A stretch of DNA of 23,241 nucleotides from JAISXK01 sp031549625 (lineage in GTDB: Bacteria; Bacillota; Clostridia; Christensenellales; CAG-138): assembly GCA_031549625.1 (NCBI GenBank), contig JAVBPK010000055.1:1-23241 (forward strand), written 5' to 3'. Positions 6,659-14,900 of the stretch are shown piece by piece (position 1 is the first letter of the stretch; every line of letters begins with the position of its first letter). The translations under genes and the position numbers were made by a program. Below the pieces are notes generated by a model. It ran no database searches. It was not told the origin of the DNA and worked only from the letters and a program-made list of their open reading frames with translations.

Positions 6659-8830
6659 ATGCCTCTGTTTCGCAAGAATAAATCTGCCGGCCAGGTATCC
6701 GTTCCTCCGGCCGCGCACAATGCCGTGGCCAGCGAAGGCGCGCTTTCCGCACAACAGGCTGAAGAGGTGCTCCAAAAATTTGATAAAGAGAGCGCATTTC
6801 GCAATCAGCTCAATAAACGCCTTACATTCATAACGGGAGCAGCATTAATTTTATTTTCGCTTTACCAGCTGTACACAAGCGTCGTTACCATTCCGACGCA
6901 ATTGCACAGGGCATACCACCTCGCTTTTGTTCTTTTTTTGGTATACCTGCTGTTTCCCGCCAAAAAAAGCCTGCCTCGCGACCGTATCCCCTGGTATGAT
7001 TGGGCTCTCGCGTTCTTTTCGCTTGCCGTGGTGCTGTATATCCCCGCAGACTTTCCCTATCTCGTGCAGCACGCCGGCAATTACGGGCCGCTTCAAACCA
7101 TCATCGGCATACTTGGCATATTGCTGCTTATGGAAGCATGCCGCCGCATTGTGGGGACGCCTATCCTCATCATCGTGGGCTGTTTCCTTCTGTACGCTTT
7201 GTTTGGCAACTATATTCCCGGCACATTCGGGCACCGCGGCGTATCTTTGAACATGCTGTCTTCCCATATGTTTTTTACGACAAACGGCATTTTTGGCACG
7301 CCGCTTATGGTGAGCTCCACGTTTATTTTCCTCTTCATTCTTTTCGGCGCGTTCCTGGATAAAACCGGCGTTGGCAAACTGTTTATCGACCTCGCGAACG
7401 CCATTGCCGGGCAACGCGTGGGCGGGCCTGCAAAAGTGGCCGTATTGTCCTCCGCTTTGCAGGGCACCGTTTCGGGCAGCTCCGTCGCCAACACCGTCGG
7501 CACCGGCTCGTTTACCATCCCCGCCATGAAGCGCATGGGATACAAAAGCGAATTTGCGGGCGCGGTCGAAGCCGCCGCTTCCACCGGCGGGCAAATTATG
7601 CCGCCCATCATGGGCGCAGCCGCCTTCCTGATGGCCGAAGTGACGGGTTTCGCATACAGCCGCGTTGTTCTTTCCGCCATTATCCCCGCCGTACTGTACT
7701 TTTCCGGCATATTCATCAGTGTGCACCATGAAGCGCGCAAACTGGAGCTGCGCGGACTTTCCAAAGAGGAAATGCCCCGTATCGGCGCGGTTATGAAGGA
7801 ACGCGGCTTTCTTTTGCTGCCGCTGTTATTCATGATTTACATCCTCTCCATACGGCTAACGCCCACATACGCCGCGCTCGGCGCCATACTCGTTTCACTT
7901 ATGGCTTACAGCCTGCATTTTTGGAGCGTTATTCCCGTACTCGGCATGGTGGTGGCCATGCAAAGCGGTGTGCACATCGGTTGGTGCGTGATTGGCGCCA
8001 TCGCTTTATGGCTCTTGATTTGCCTTTTCCGCCGCAAGCTGGGATTCGACGCCAAGGATATATTCGATTCACTGAAGAACGGGGCGCGCGGCGCTCTTTC
8101 CGTAGCCATTGCCTGCGCCATGGCCGGTATGATTGTTGGAACGGTCACTATGACGGGGCTCGGCACAAAATTTGCTACCGGACTTGCGCACCTTGCAGGT
8201 GACAATATCTTTCTCATGATGTTTTTTACCATGCTTGCCTCCATCATACTCGGCATGGGCGTACCCACAACCGCCAACTACCTTATCACTTCGACCGTAT
8301 GCGCTCCGGCCATCATCTCTATGCTGATCGCACGGGAGGGCGTAGCCCAGCCGACGATGGCCATCATTATGAGCGCGCATTTATTTGTTTTCTACTTTGG
8401 TATCATCGCCGATATTACGCCGCCTGTGGCCCTTGCCGCCATGGCAGGCTCCGCCATAGCCAAGGGCGACCCGTTTAAGACGGGCGTAACCGCTACACGC
8501 ATCGCCATTGGCGCGTTTATTGTGCCGTACATTTTTGTACTGAACCATTCCATGTTGATGATAGATGCTACATTTATTGAAATAGCGCTGAATGTTGGCT
8601 CCGCTTTGCTCGGGATGTATGCCCTTTCCGGCGGCTTGGCAGGCTTCATACAGGACGACTGTACGTGGTATGAACGCATCTTGTTGATTGCCGGCGGCAT
8701 GGGCATGATCGTGCCCGGATGGCAAACCGATCTCATCGGGCTTTTGGTGCTGGCAGGCATCATCGTTTTACAAAAGCGGCGTTACCAAAAAAACGGACGC
8801 CTCCGGCCACTGAACGCCGCCGCAAAATGA
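6659..8830 (+). CDS. TRAP transporter fused permease (DctQM)
   Basis: Polytopic membrane protein combining the small (DctQ-like) and large (DctM-like) TRAP subunits; it imports the solute delivered by the TAXI receptor using an ion gradient. After a ~60-residue hydrophilic N-terminus come about four helices of the Q part, then a DctM half with the diagnostic LQGTVSGSSVANTVGTGS and IPAMKRMGY, STGGQIMPPIMGAAAFLMAE and, in the second repeat, ILGMGVPTTANY and ITPPVALAAMAG motifs. The frame opens at an ATG at 6632 overlapping the preceding stop, but AAGGAAG at 6645-6651 stands 7 bases before the ATG at 6659, so I prefer that start (723 residues). Length agrees with fused TRAP permeases. It ends the operon before a hairpin terminator. 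Confidence 0.92.
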   Translation: MPLFRKNKSAGQVSVPPAAHNAVASEGALSAQQAEEVLQKFDKESAFRNQLNKRLTFITGAALILFSLYQLYTSVVTIPTQLHRAYHLAFVLFLVYLLFPAKKSLPRDRIPWYDWALAFFSLAVVLYIPADFPYLVQHAGNYGPLQTIIGILGILLLMEACRRIVGTPILIIVGCFLLYALFGNYIPGTFGHRGVSLNMLSSHMFFTTNGIFGTPLMVSSTFIFLFILFGAFLDKTGVGKLFIDLANAIAGQRVGGPAKVAVLSSALQGTVSGSSVANTVGTGSFTIPAMKRMGYKSEFAGAVEAAASTGGQIMPPIMGAAAFLMAEVTGFAYSRVVLSAIIPAVLYFSGIFISVHHEARKLELRGLSKEEMPRIGAVMKERGFLLLPLLFMIYILSIRLTPTYAALGAILVSLMAYSLHFWSVIPVLGMVVAMQSGVHIGWCVIGAIALWLLICLFRRKLGFDAKDIFDSLKNGARGALSVAIACAMAGMIVGTVTMTGLGTKFATGLAHLAGDNIFLMMFFTMLASIILGMGVPTTANYLITSTVCAPAIISMLIAREGVAQPTMAIIMSAHLFVFYFGIIADITPPVALAAMAGSAIAKGDPFKTGVTATRIAIGAFIVPYIFVLNHSMLMIDATFIEIALNVGSALLGMYALSGGLAGFIQDDCTWYERILLIAGGMGMIVPGWQTDLIGLLVLAGIIVLQKRRYQKNGRLRPLNAAAK

Positions 8831-8913
8831 CGCTCAGCGCCACCCGTACATGGCCCCGCACGGCGCTTATCCGCAGATTCCGCGCCGCATCTCTTTTCTG
8901 AACGCCACACATA

Positions 8914-8942
8914 CAAAAGGCTGCGTCGATCACACGCAGCCT
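8914..8942. terminator. Bidirectional terminator between convergent operons
   Basis: A perfect 11-bp stem (AAAGGCTGCGT at 8914-8924, ACGCAGCCTTT at 8932-8942) with a 7-nt loop lies between the TRAP operon (plus) and the peptidase gene (minus). The flanking A and T runs are short but present on both sides, so it can serve both transcripts. The remainder of 8831-9000 shows no gene. Confidence 0.75.
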
Positions 8943-9000
8943 TTCATGTATGTAAAAAATCACCGTGCGGGTATGCCGTGCACATGCGATTTTACGGCGG

Positions 9001-9669
9001 TTACCGCATGCCCGGCCTATGCTCCTGCGCCACACGCATCAGCGCATGCCATGTTTCCCCATCGGCTACGCCTGTTACGCGCATGCCCTTTTGCTGCTGA
9101 AAGCGCCGCAGATTGTGCAGCGTTGCCCCGGAAAAGCAGCCTGTCAACGCCCCTTCCGTCAGCCCATGCAAGCGCAGCACATCCTGCAGCAGCAAAACAT
9201 GGACACCCTTGTCGCCTTCGCGCAACGTAGGGTATCCGCCCAACATCCCTGCAGGCGGCGCAACGCTTTTTTCCACATGCAACCAACCCGGCGTCGCGTA
9301 CGGCGGCTCAACCCGATCAAAGCCACACCTGTCCAGCGCCAGCCGCATCAAACGCATCTGTTCTTTTGTTGTAAGATTTCGCCCTATATCGAACGCAAGC
9401 CCCGCATAATGCGCGGACTGCCCTGTATGCGTACCTTCGGAAGCGCTTCGAAACGCGTAACGCACACGCGTATCCAGCGACACCGCAAGGTCCTGCAATT
9501 TTTGCAGCGCTTTCAAGGCGCGTAAATCGCTCCAGAATGTATTCGCCTGACTCGGCCCAAGAAATTCACGCACGGTAATGCTGCCCCGTACTGTGCCCGG
9601 CATTGGATCGTCCGGCGCGGCATCCCGTATGATCCACTCACACCCGGAAGAATCGAATATATATACCAA
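9001..9669 (-). CDS. M15-like peptidoglycan peptidase with C-terminal PG-binding domain
   Basis: A 222-residue predicted zinc peptidase. Residues ~45-140 match the VanY/M15-type fold: YAFRSASEG, then SAHYAGLAFD, giving His87 and Asp94 of the SxHxxGxAxD zinc site, and WLHVE with His131 as third ligand. Residues ~145-215 (YPTLREGDKGVHVLLLQDVL to TGVADGETWHAL) fit a PG_binding_1 domain. Likely activity: cutting peptide cross-links or removing D-Ala in peptidoglycan. The start is TTG at 9669 with AGGGGGTGA before it; an in-frame TGA two codons upstream rules out a longer N-terminus, and no signal peptide is visible. It lies 87 bp after tetR on the same strand and may be co-transcribed. Confidence 0.8.
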   Translation of the reverse strand: MVYIFDSSGCEWIIRDAAPDDPMPGTVRGSITVREFLGPSQANTFWSDLRALKALQKLQDLAVSLDTRVRYAFRSASEGTHTGQSAHYAGLAFDIGRNLTTKEQMRLMRLALDRCGFDRVEPPYATPGWLHVEKSVAPPAGMLGGYPTLREGDKGVHVLLLQDVLRLHGLTEGALTGCFSGATLHNLRRFQQQKGMRVTGVADGETWHALMRVAQEHRPGMR

Positions 9670-9756
9670 CTGCCGTCACCCCCTGCCGCATTCCCATGCC
9701 CTGCTTTCAATGTATGATAGGGCGAAAGGATGCGTGAGCGGCGGCCGCGCATTATT

Positions 9757-10323
9757 TTAGCAAAGGGTGGCGCAAGTCAGCTGCACGGCGTGCGCCTTCG
9801 CCAATGCCGGCTCTTGCATGCCATAATCAAATACACACATCATGCAAAACCCGCCTATGATATATATTAACGCGGAATATGCATACGCTCTATCCAGCTC
9901 CGCGCGCACGGCCCCTTCGCCAAAAGCGACCGACAAGAGCCGGTCCACAATGGCGCGCAGCCCTTCCGCCACCTTATCGCGGGAAAAATCGGTTTCGCAG
10001 ATTCCCATGTTGCCCGCTCGCAAAAGCACGCGCCAGCTGGATGATTCCTGAATGATGCTTGTGAACACGGCTTCCAGCTTGCCCATGAACGAATATTCTT
10101 CCGCCATTTTCCCTTCCATGTTGCTGTTCCATTGGTATAGCCCATATTCCCGGGCCTTGCTCAGTATTTCTTCTTTTGAAGAGAAATATTCGTATATCGT
10201 GCCTTTGCCCATATTTGCTTTTTCGGCTATATCCGCTACCTTCAGGCCCGCCAAATCCGCGCCTGCCTTCAGCAGTTCCAATACCGCCTCTAAAACTCCC
10301 AGTTCTTTTTCATTATACGTCAC
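9757..10323 (-). CDS. TetR/AcrR-family transcriptional regulator
   Basis: Predicted dimeric DNA-binding repressor of the exporter gene with which it overlaps. The N-terminal helix-turn-helix is clear (residues ~28-50: LKVADIAEKANMGKGTIYEYF, then SSKEEIL), followed by a divergent all-helical ligand domain of ~130 residues. The frame allows a GTG at 10332, but AGGAGG (rc of 10333-10338) directly abuts that codon; the GTG at 10323 stands 9 bases from it, so I take that start (188 residues). It overlaps the last 11 bases of the RND gene, indicating translational coupling. The likely operator is the palindrome at 14527-14544 ahead of the exporter gene, which would make this an autoregulated exporter-regulator operon. 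Ligand unknown. Confidence 0.9.
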   Translation of the reverse strand: MTYNEKELGVLEAVLELLKAGADLAGLKVADIAEKANMGKGTIYEYFSSKEEILSKAREYGLYQWNSNMEGKMAEEYSFMGKLEAVFTSIIQESSSWRVLLRAGNMGICETDFSRDKVAEGLRAIVDRLLSVAFGEGAVRAELDRAYAYSALIYIIGGFCMMCVFDYGMQEPALAKAHAVQLTCATLC

Positions 10324-13300
10324 TGTCTTCACCCTCCTGCTCCCCCTTACCGCCCTCTTTTACCCACTCCCGCTGCTTGATCTGCTTCTTTTGGAAAATA
10401 TCATAGATGACCGGCACCACGAATAATGTCAGCAACGTTGCGTAGCTCAAACCGCCGATCGTCACCACCGCCATGGGCTGCACCATGCTCGCGCCCGCTC
10501 CAAACCCCAGCGCCATAGTAGTAAGCGCCAGTATGGTGGTGAGCGCCGTCATCAATATGGGCCGCATGCGCATCGTGCCTGTTTTTACAAGAGCTTCCGT
10601 TCTATCCATGCCCTCCGCGCGCAGCTGGTTGACTGTTTCTACGAATACAATGCCGTTATTGACCACGATGCCCGCCAGCATCAGCATGCCGATCATGGCG
10701 ATGATGCTGATTTCAAACCCGCATAATATGAGCGCGAGAAAGCCGCCTGTGAATGCCAGCGGAATGGTAAACAGCACGATAAACGGCGAAAGCAACGACT
10801 GGAACTGCGCCACCATAATGAGATAGATAAACACTATGGCCAGTAATACCATGTATGTGACATCCTGCAGGGCGGTATTGATGGCCTCGTTTTCACCCTC
10901 CAGCGTGATTTTATAGCCGTCCGGCGCAACATACGCGTTTATCTCCGCCTCAAACTCTCTGGAAACAAGCCCTATGTTGTAGCCGTCCGCTATGCCTGCC
11001 GTGACAGTCATAATGCGCGTTTGCCCTTGATGCCGGATGGAAACCGGACTTTGCGCTTCTTTGATATCCGTGATATCCGAAAGCGCGATCACCACTTCTT
11101 CGCCGTCCTTTTTCACGGTGAGCGGATAGTTTTTCAAAGTGGCCCGCGTCAGCTTTTCGTCATAACGCACCACCAGCGGATACTCTTCGCCCTGTATGCT
11201 CAGATTTGTTGCTGTTGTATCCGTTTTTAGCGCTTTTGCCACCTCGGCAAATACCTGCGCGGTCGTCAGCCCGTATTGCATGGCTTCGTTTTTATCTACT
11301 ACCACGCGCACTTCTACATTCGCGTCTTCCATGCCGTTGCTAATATCCGCCGTGCCCTCCGTACGTTCCAGCATGCCGGCGATTTCATCCGATATGGCAT
11401 ACAACACATCCAGATCATATCCTTCGATCGTGACGGAGATGCCGCTGCCTGTGAGCATGGACATATCCATTTGCGTGGTCTCCACGCTGATTTCACAATC
11501 CAAATCCGCACCAAAGTCCATGATGCGCTGCGCTATCTCTTTGTTATCCGTTTCCCGCTTTTCATCTAAGAGAGCGTACATGGATATCGTATGCCCGCTG
11601 CCACCACCGCCACCGCCGCCAAACAGCATGTTGCCGCCGCCATCCTGCTGCATGGCGCCCACTGTTTTTACTTCCGGCATGGCGGAGACGCGCTGTATGA
11701 GCGTGTCACTGATCGCGCGGATTTCCGCGTTTGTGCTGCCTTTTCCCGTGGAAATACTGATGGAAACCTGGTCGCTTTCCATTTCGGGAAACATTTGCGT
11801 ACCCATCGATACCGCCACCACCGCGCACAGGGCCAGTAGCCCCGTTACCACGATGAGCAGCGGCGCTTTGCGCTTCAGCATGCGGCGCAATTTTTTTTCG
11901 TAGGCATTGTATACCCTTGAACCACCCGCTCTGCGTTTTGGCTCTTTTATAGCCGTCAGCATAAACGAGCCCATGGCCGGAACCAACGTAAGCGCCACCA
12001 GCAAGCTGGCAAACAGGGAATACGCTATGGTAAGCCCCATATCCGTAAACAATTCGCGCGTCATGCCGTTTGTAAATACGATGGGCAGGAATACGCTTAC
12101 CGTGGTGAGCGTGGACGAAGTGAGCGCCGCCGCAATCTCCTTTACTCCGCGCACGCACGCATTGAACACCGGCACGCCCTCCGTCCTCAGGCGGTATATG
12201 TTTTCTATAGCCACAATAGAGTTATCTACCAGCATACCCACGCCTAACGCAAGGCCGGACAGGGAGATCAGATTGAGCGTGACGCCGGAGAAATACATCA
12301 GCACCACCGAGAACATGAGGCTGATCGGTATGGACAGCGCGATAATGATGGTCGGCTTCCAATCGCGCAGGAACAGTATGAGCACGAGTACGGCCAGCAA
12401 TCCGCCATACATGAGATTTTCTATGACGCTATCCGTAACCAGCTTTATGTATACGCCCTGATCTTGCAGGGCCGTGACATGCAAGCCGGGATAGGCTTCT
12501 TCCATGCGTTCGATTTCTTTGCGCAGCTTTTCGCATACTTCGGCGGTGGAATACAGGCTTTGCTTCTGCACAGTCATGATTACGCCTTCGTTACCGTTTA
12601 TGATGGCGTAGATGTCTTCCTTATTGTCTGTCTCCCGCACTGTTCCCACATCCGTAAGCATGATATCGCCAATGCTCTCAAATTCGACGTGGAACAGCAC
12701 CAGGTTTTTCAGATGATCGACCTCCGTGAGCTGGTTGCCCACTTTCACCATGTATTTTTCTTCGCCCTCCACCACATATCCCGCGGGCATGGCGAAGTTT
12801 TGCGCAAATAGCACCTGCGAAATCATTTCTTTCGTTATGACTCCATCCAGGCCTGCCTGCTTGTAGGCTTGCTCTTTTGCGTCCTCAAACTGTTCTTCCC
12901 CTGCTTCCAGCTGCTTTTCGCCTATGTCCAGGGCGGCGCCCGCCTTTGCAAATTCGGTTGTGAGCGTTACTTTCCCTTGCTCAAGCTGGATTTCCTTCTC
13001 ACGCAAATCTTCCAGAGTCTCTTCGAGCTCTATCTTTTTATCCGGCAGCTCTACTTCCATTTGTTTGACCTGCCGCTCCGCTTCGATCATGGCGTTTTGC
13101 ATCAAAGTGATGCGCCATGTGGTAGACAGCCCCGTACCGTTCTTTGGAAGCAAATCCATTTCAAACTGCGCCGTAAGATCGTATAATCCGTCGTATAAAG
13201 CGTTGATGGCCGAGTCGCTTTCTTTTATCGCCAGATCGATCGCGTCGATGGCCTCCTGCCCGGGCATAACGGCCAATGCCGCGCCCATCAAAGGTGACGC

Positions 13301-14455
13301 CACAGCGACCATGGCCGCAAGTTCCACATCGGAGACGGGCTGCGTTAAATCCGGCATTGGCGTTCCCGCCGGAATAGGCAGCGAACCAATCACTTGCGTC
13401 AGCGGCGCTATGTACGCCATGCACGCCGCCGCTTCCGGCGACGCCGGATCCGCCCCCGCCGCCTGATACGCGGCGTACAGCACGGCGTATCCCGCTGCAT
13501 ATGATGGGTTGTCTATGCCTGCCCTTAGTTGTTCCAGCTGCTTTTTTTGCTTTGCGGCGTCTATCGTTTGCAGCCTCGCCACCTGCAAATCCTGATATCC
13601 TTTCGCCGCCGTATCCATGGCCTCTTTCATGATCGGCAAAGCCTGCTTGATGGTTTTCATTTGGGAAATGGCTTCGTCGATTTGTTTGATGCCGTCCTCC
13701 AGTTTCGCTTTGCCCTCCGACAGCGCCTGCGCTGCCTCCGCAAGTTCCTTGCTCCGCTTCTTCTGCTCTCTTTCGAGTTTGCTTTTGCCTTCGTCCAGTT
13801 CAGCCCTGGCATCGTCTATTTCCAACTGCTTTTCGGCCAGCTCTTCATCTACCGCGCGCAGCACTTCTATATTCAACGCGTCGATCTTCGTTTGATCCAA
13901 CTCGAATATTACGTTCTTTTCCAGCAGGCCGGATACTTCTACCGACCCCACGCCCTCGATGCGTTCGATGTTTGGCTGAATTTCGTCCTTCACCATATCG
14001 CTCAGCGCAAAGAGATCCATATTGTCGGAATCGATGGAAAGCGCCATGACCGGCAACATATCCGGATCCAGCTGCATCATGATAGGCGCGCTTACTCCTT
14101 CTTCGAACGACCCTTTTACGCGGTCCATGAAGCTGGACAGCTCAATCATCGCCTTGTCCATGTTTGTGCCCTGCTCAAACTGCAGTATGACCATAGAGCT
14201 GTTTTCGCCGGATACGCTGTTCATCTCCTCCAGGCCGCTGATGGTGGACAGCATGCTTTCTATCGGTTTTGTAACCGATAGTTCCACTTTTTCTGGGCTT
14301 GCGCCCGGAAACGGCGTGATGACGAGTATATAGGGCAAATTGAGACTGGGTAGCAAATCTGTCGTCATATTCATGAACGATATGACGCCGAGTATGATGA
14401 TGAGTATTACGCAAACCGCCACTGTGTATGGTTTGCGCACACTGAATAACGACAT
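10313..14455 (-). CDS. RND-family exporter (HAE-like) with giant coiled-coil insertion
   Basis: A 1380-residue proton-driven exporter of the AcrB/SwrC type. One helix at ~10-30, a first extracytoplasmic domain to ~675, helices ~680-860, a second outer domain and a final helix bundle from ~1200. RND signatures include LPSLNLPYILVITPFPGASPE (~35-55), GVGMLVDNSIVAIENI (~738-753, Asp744 with Asn where AcrB has a second Asp) and AGIVVNNGIVFVE (~1261-1273, Asn where AcrB has Lys940). Between residues ~200 and ~540, in the position of the AcrB docking subdomain, is a long insertion: charged heptad-rich helices (200-312 and 455-535) flanking an Ala/Pro-rich middle. A run of seven Gly occurs at 946-952. 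Start ATG follows AAGGAGG. No membrane-fusion or TolC-like gene is present. Substrate unknown; induced presumably through the TetR partner. Confidence 0.93.
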   Translation of the reverse strand: MSLFSVRKPYTVAVCVILIIILGVISFMNMTTDLLPSLNLPYILVITPFPGASPEKVELSVTKPIESMLSTISGLEEMNSVSGENSSMVILQFEQGTNMDKAMIELSSFMDRVKGSFEEGVSAPIMMQLDPDMLPVMALSIDSDNMDLFALSDMVKDEIQPNIERIEGVGSVEVSGLLEKNVIFELDQTKIDALNIEVLRAVDEELAEKQLEIDDARAELDEGKSKLEREQKKRSKELAEAAQALSEGKAKLEDGIKQIDEAISQMKTIKQALPIMKEAMDTAAKGYQDLQVARLQTIDAAKQKKQLEQLRAGIDNPSYAAGYAVLYAAYQAAGADPASPEAAACMAYIAPLTQVIGSLPIPAGTPMPDLTQPVSDVELAAMVAVASPLMGAALAVMPGQEAIDAIDLAIKESDSAINALYDGLYDLTAQFEMDLLPKNGTGLSTTWRITLMQNAMIEAERQVKQMEVELPDKKIELEETLEDLREKEIQLEQGKVTLTTEFAKAGAALDIGEKQLEAGEEQFEDAKEQAYKQAGLDGVITKEMISQVLFAQNFAMPAGYVVEGEEKYMVKVGNQLTEVDHLKNLVLFHVEFESIGDIMLTDVGTVRETDNKEDIYAIINGNEGVIMTVQKQSLYSTAEVCEKLRKEIERMEEAYPGLHVTALQDQGVYIKLVTDSVIENLMYGGLLAVLVLILFLRDWKPTIIIALSIPISLMFSVVLMYFSGVTLNLISLSGLALGVGMLVDNSIVAIENIYRLRTEGVPVFNACVRGVKEIAAALTSSTLTTVSVFLPIVFTNGMTRELFTDMGLTIAYSLFASLLVALTLVPAMGSFMLTAIKEPKRRAGGSRVYNAYEKKLRRMLKRKAPLLIVVTGLLALCAVVAVSMGTQMFPEMESDQVSISISTGKGSTNAEIRAISDTLIQRVSAMPEVKTVGAMQQDGGGNMLFGGGGGGGSGHTISMYALLDEKRETDNKEIAQRIMDFGADLDCEISVETTQMDMSMLTGSGISVTIEGYDLDVLYAISDEIAGMLERTEGTADISNGMEDANVEVRVVVDKNEAMQYGLTTAQVFAEVAKALKTDTTATNLSIQGEEYPLVVRYDEKLTRATLKNYPLTVKKDGEEVVIALSDITDIKEAQSPVSIRHQGQTRIMTVTAGIADGYNIGLVSREFEAEINAYVAPDGYKITLEGENEAINTALQDVTYMVLLAIVFIYLIMVAQFQSLLSPFIVLFTIPLAFTGGFLALILCGFEISIIAMIGMLMLAGIVVNNGIVFVETVNQLRAEGMDRTEALVKTGTMRMRPILMTALTTILALTTMALGFGAGASMVQPMAVVTIGGLSYATLLTLFVVPVIYDIFQKKQIKQREWVKEGGKGEQEGEDSDV

Positions 14456-14526
14456 GCTTTGGTTCCTCCTTATCGAAACAATCCGCTTCGATGACTATAG
14501 GCATATGCCGATATGCCGCGGCGTTC

Positions 14527-14544
14527 CGACCGACCAGTCGGTCG
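14527..14544. promoter_or_regulatory. Palindromic operator, probable TetR-family binding site
   Basis: CGACCGAC, CA, GTCGGTCG: two perfect 8-bp inverted arms around a 2-bp centre. This GACCGAC/GTCGGTC layout is common among TetR-family operators. It lies 72 bp before the exporter ATG and just downstream of the best minus-strand -10 candidate, where a bound dimer would block transcription start. It is about 150 bp from the divergent serA promoter. Confidence 0.75.
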
Positions 14545-14554
14545 ATACCAATCG

Positions 14555-14583
14555 AGTTTACCACACTCGCTGTTAAAATTAAA
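14555..14583 (-). promoter_or_regulatory. Candidate minus-strand promoter of the exporter-tetR operon
   Basis: Reading the minus strand, TTTAAT (14578-14583), a 17-bp spacer ending in TGG, and TAAACT (14555-14560) form a weak promoter with an extended -10 (TG-n-TAAACT). The -10 lies 10 bp from the operator palindrome. The -35 is poor, so assignment rests mainly on position. Confidence 0.4.
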
Positions 14584-14673
14584 CAGTAAAATTTCGGCTG
14601 TGCCCTCTTCCTTTTGCTTGGGTTATTTGGTCTTTTCCCTATGCGTTATTTGGTTTTTCCCCTGTGCGCCGCC

Positions 14674-14702
14674 TTGCGCAAACCCCAGCAGCGCGTTATA
14701 AT
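14674..14702 (+). promoter_or_regulatory. Sigma-A promoter of the serA operon
   Basis: TTGCGC (14674-14679), 17-bp spacer, TATAAT (14697-14702). Transcription would begin near 14709, leaving a leader of about 190 nt before serA. The intergenic stretch 14456-14900 thus holds the exporter promoter and operator on one side and this promoter and leader on the other; no further gene is seen. Confidence 0.78.
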
Positions 14703-14710
14703 ACAAAGGT

Positions 14711-14739
14711 GCATCTTGCGGCATTTTTCCGCAGGATGC
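14711..14739 (+). promoter_or_regulatory. 5'-terminal hairpin of the serA leader RNA
   Basis: GCATCTTGCGG (14711-14721) pairs with CCGCAGGATGC (14729-14739), 11 bp with one U-G wobble and a 7-nt loop (CAUUUUU). It starts at the predicted first transcribed bases. There is no T-tract after it, so it is not a terminator; it could stabilise the mRNA or belong to a regulatory leader. No T-box sequence is apparent. Confidence 0.55.
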
Positions 14740-14900
14740 CGCATAATCGCTATATATGGGCAAACTGCGATGTAGTTTTCTTTCGTATTTTGCTGTCTCT
14801 GTTTCGCGGCCCTTTTAAGCGCCGCCGCCTCGCGCCTTATATTGAAACAATCGCGCCCTTCGCGCGTTACTATTTAAAGATTTGAGAGGGTTACGGTATT

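Noticed and set aside
13529..14281. A 250-residue plus-strand open frame inside the exporter gene
   Set aside because: It is the complement of the coiled-coil and porter-domain coding sequence; it is His/Leu/Arg-rich with no known motif and no promoter or ribosome binding site.
14703..14900. Serine T-box leader before serA
   Set aside because: I see no T-box (UGGNACC-type) antiterminator sequence and no terminator hairpin before the start codon.
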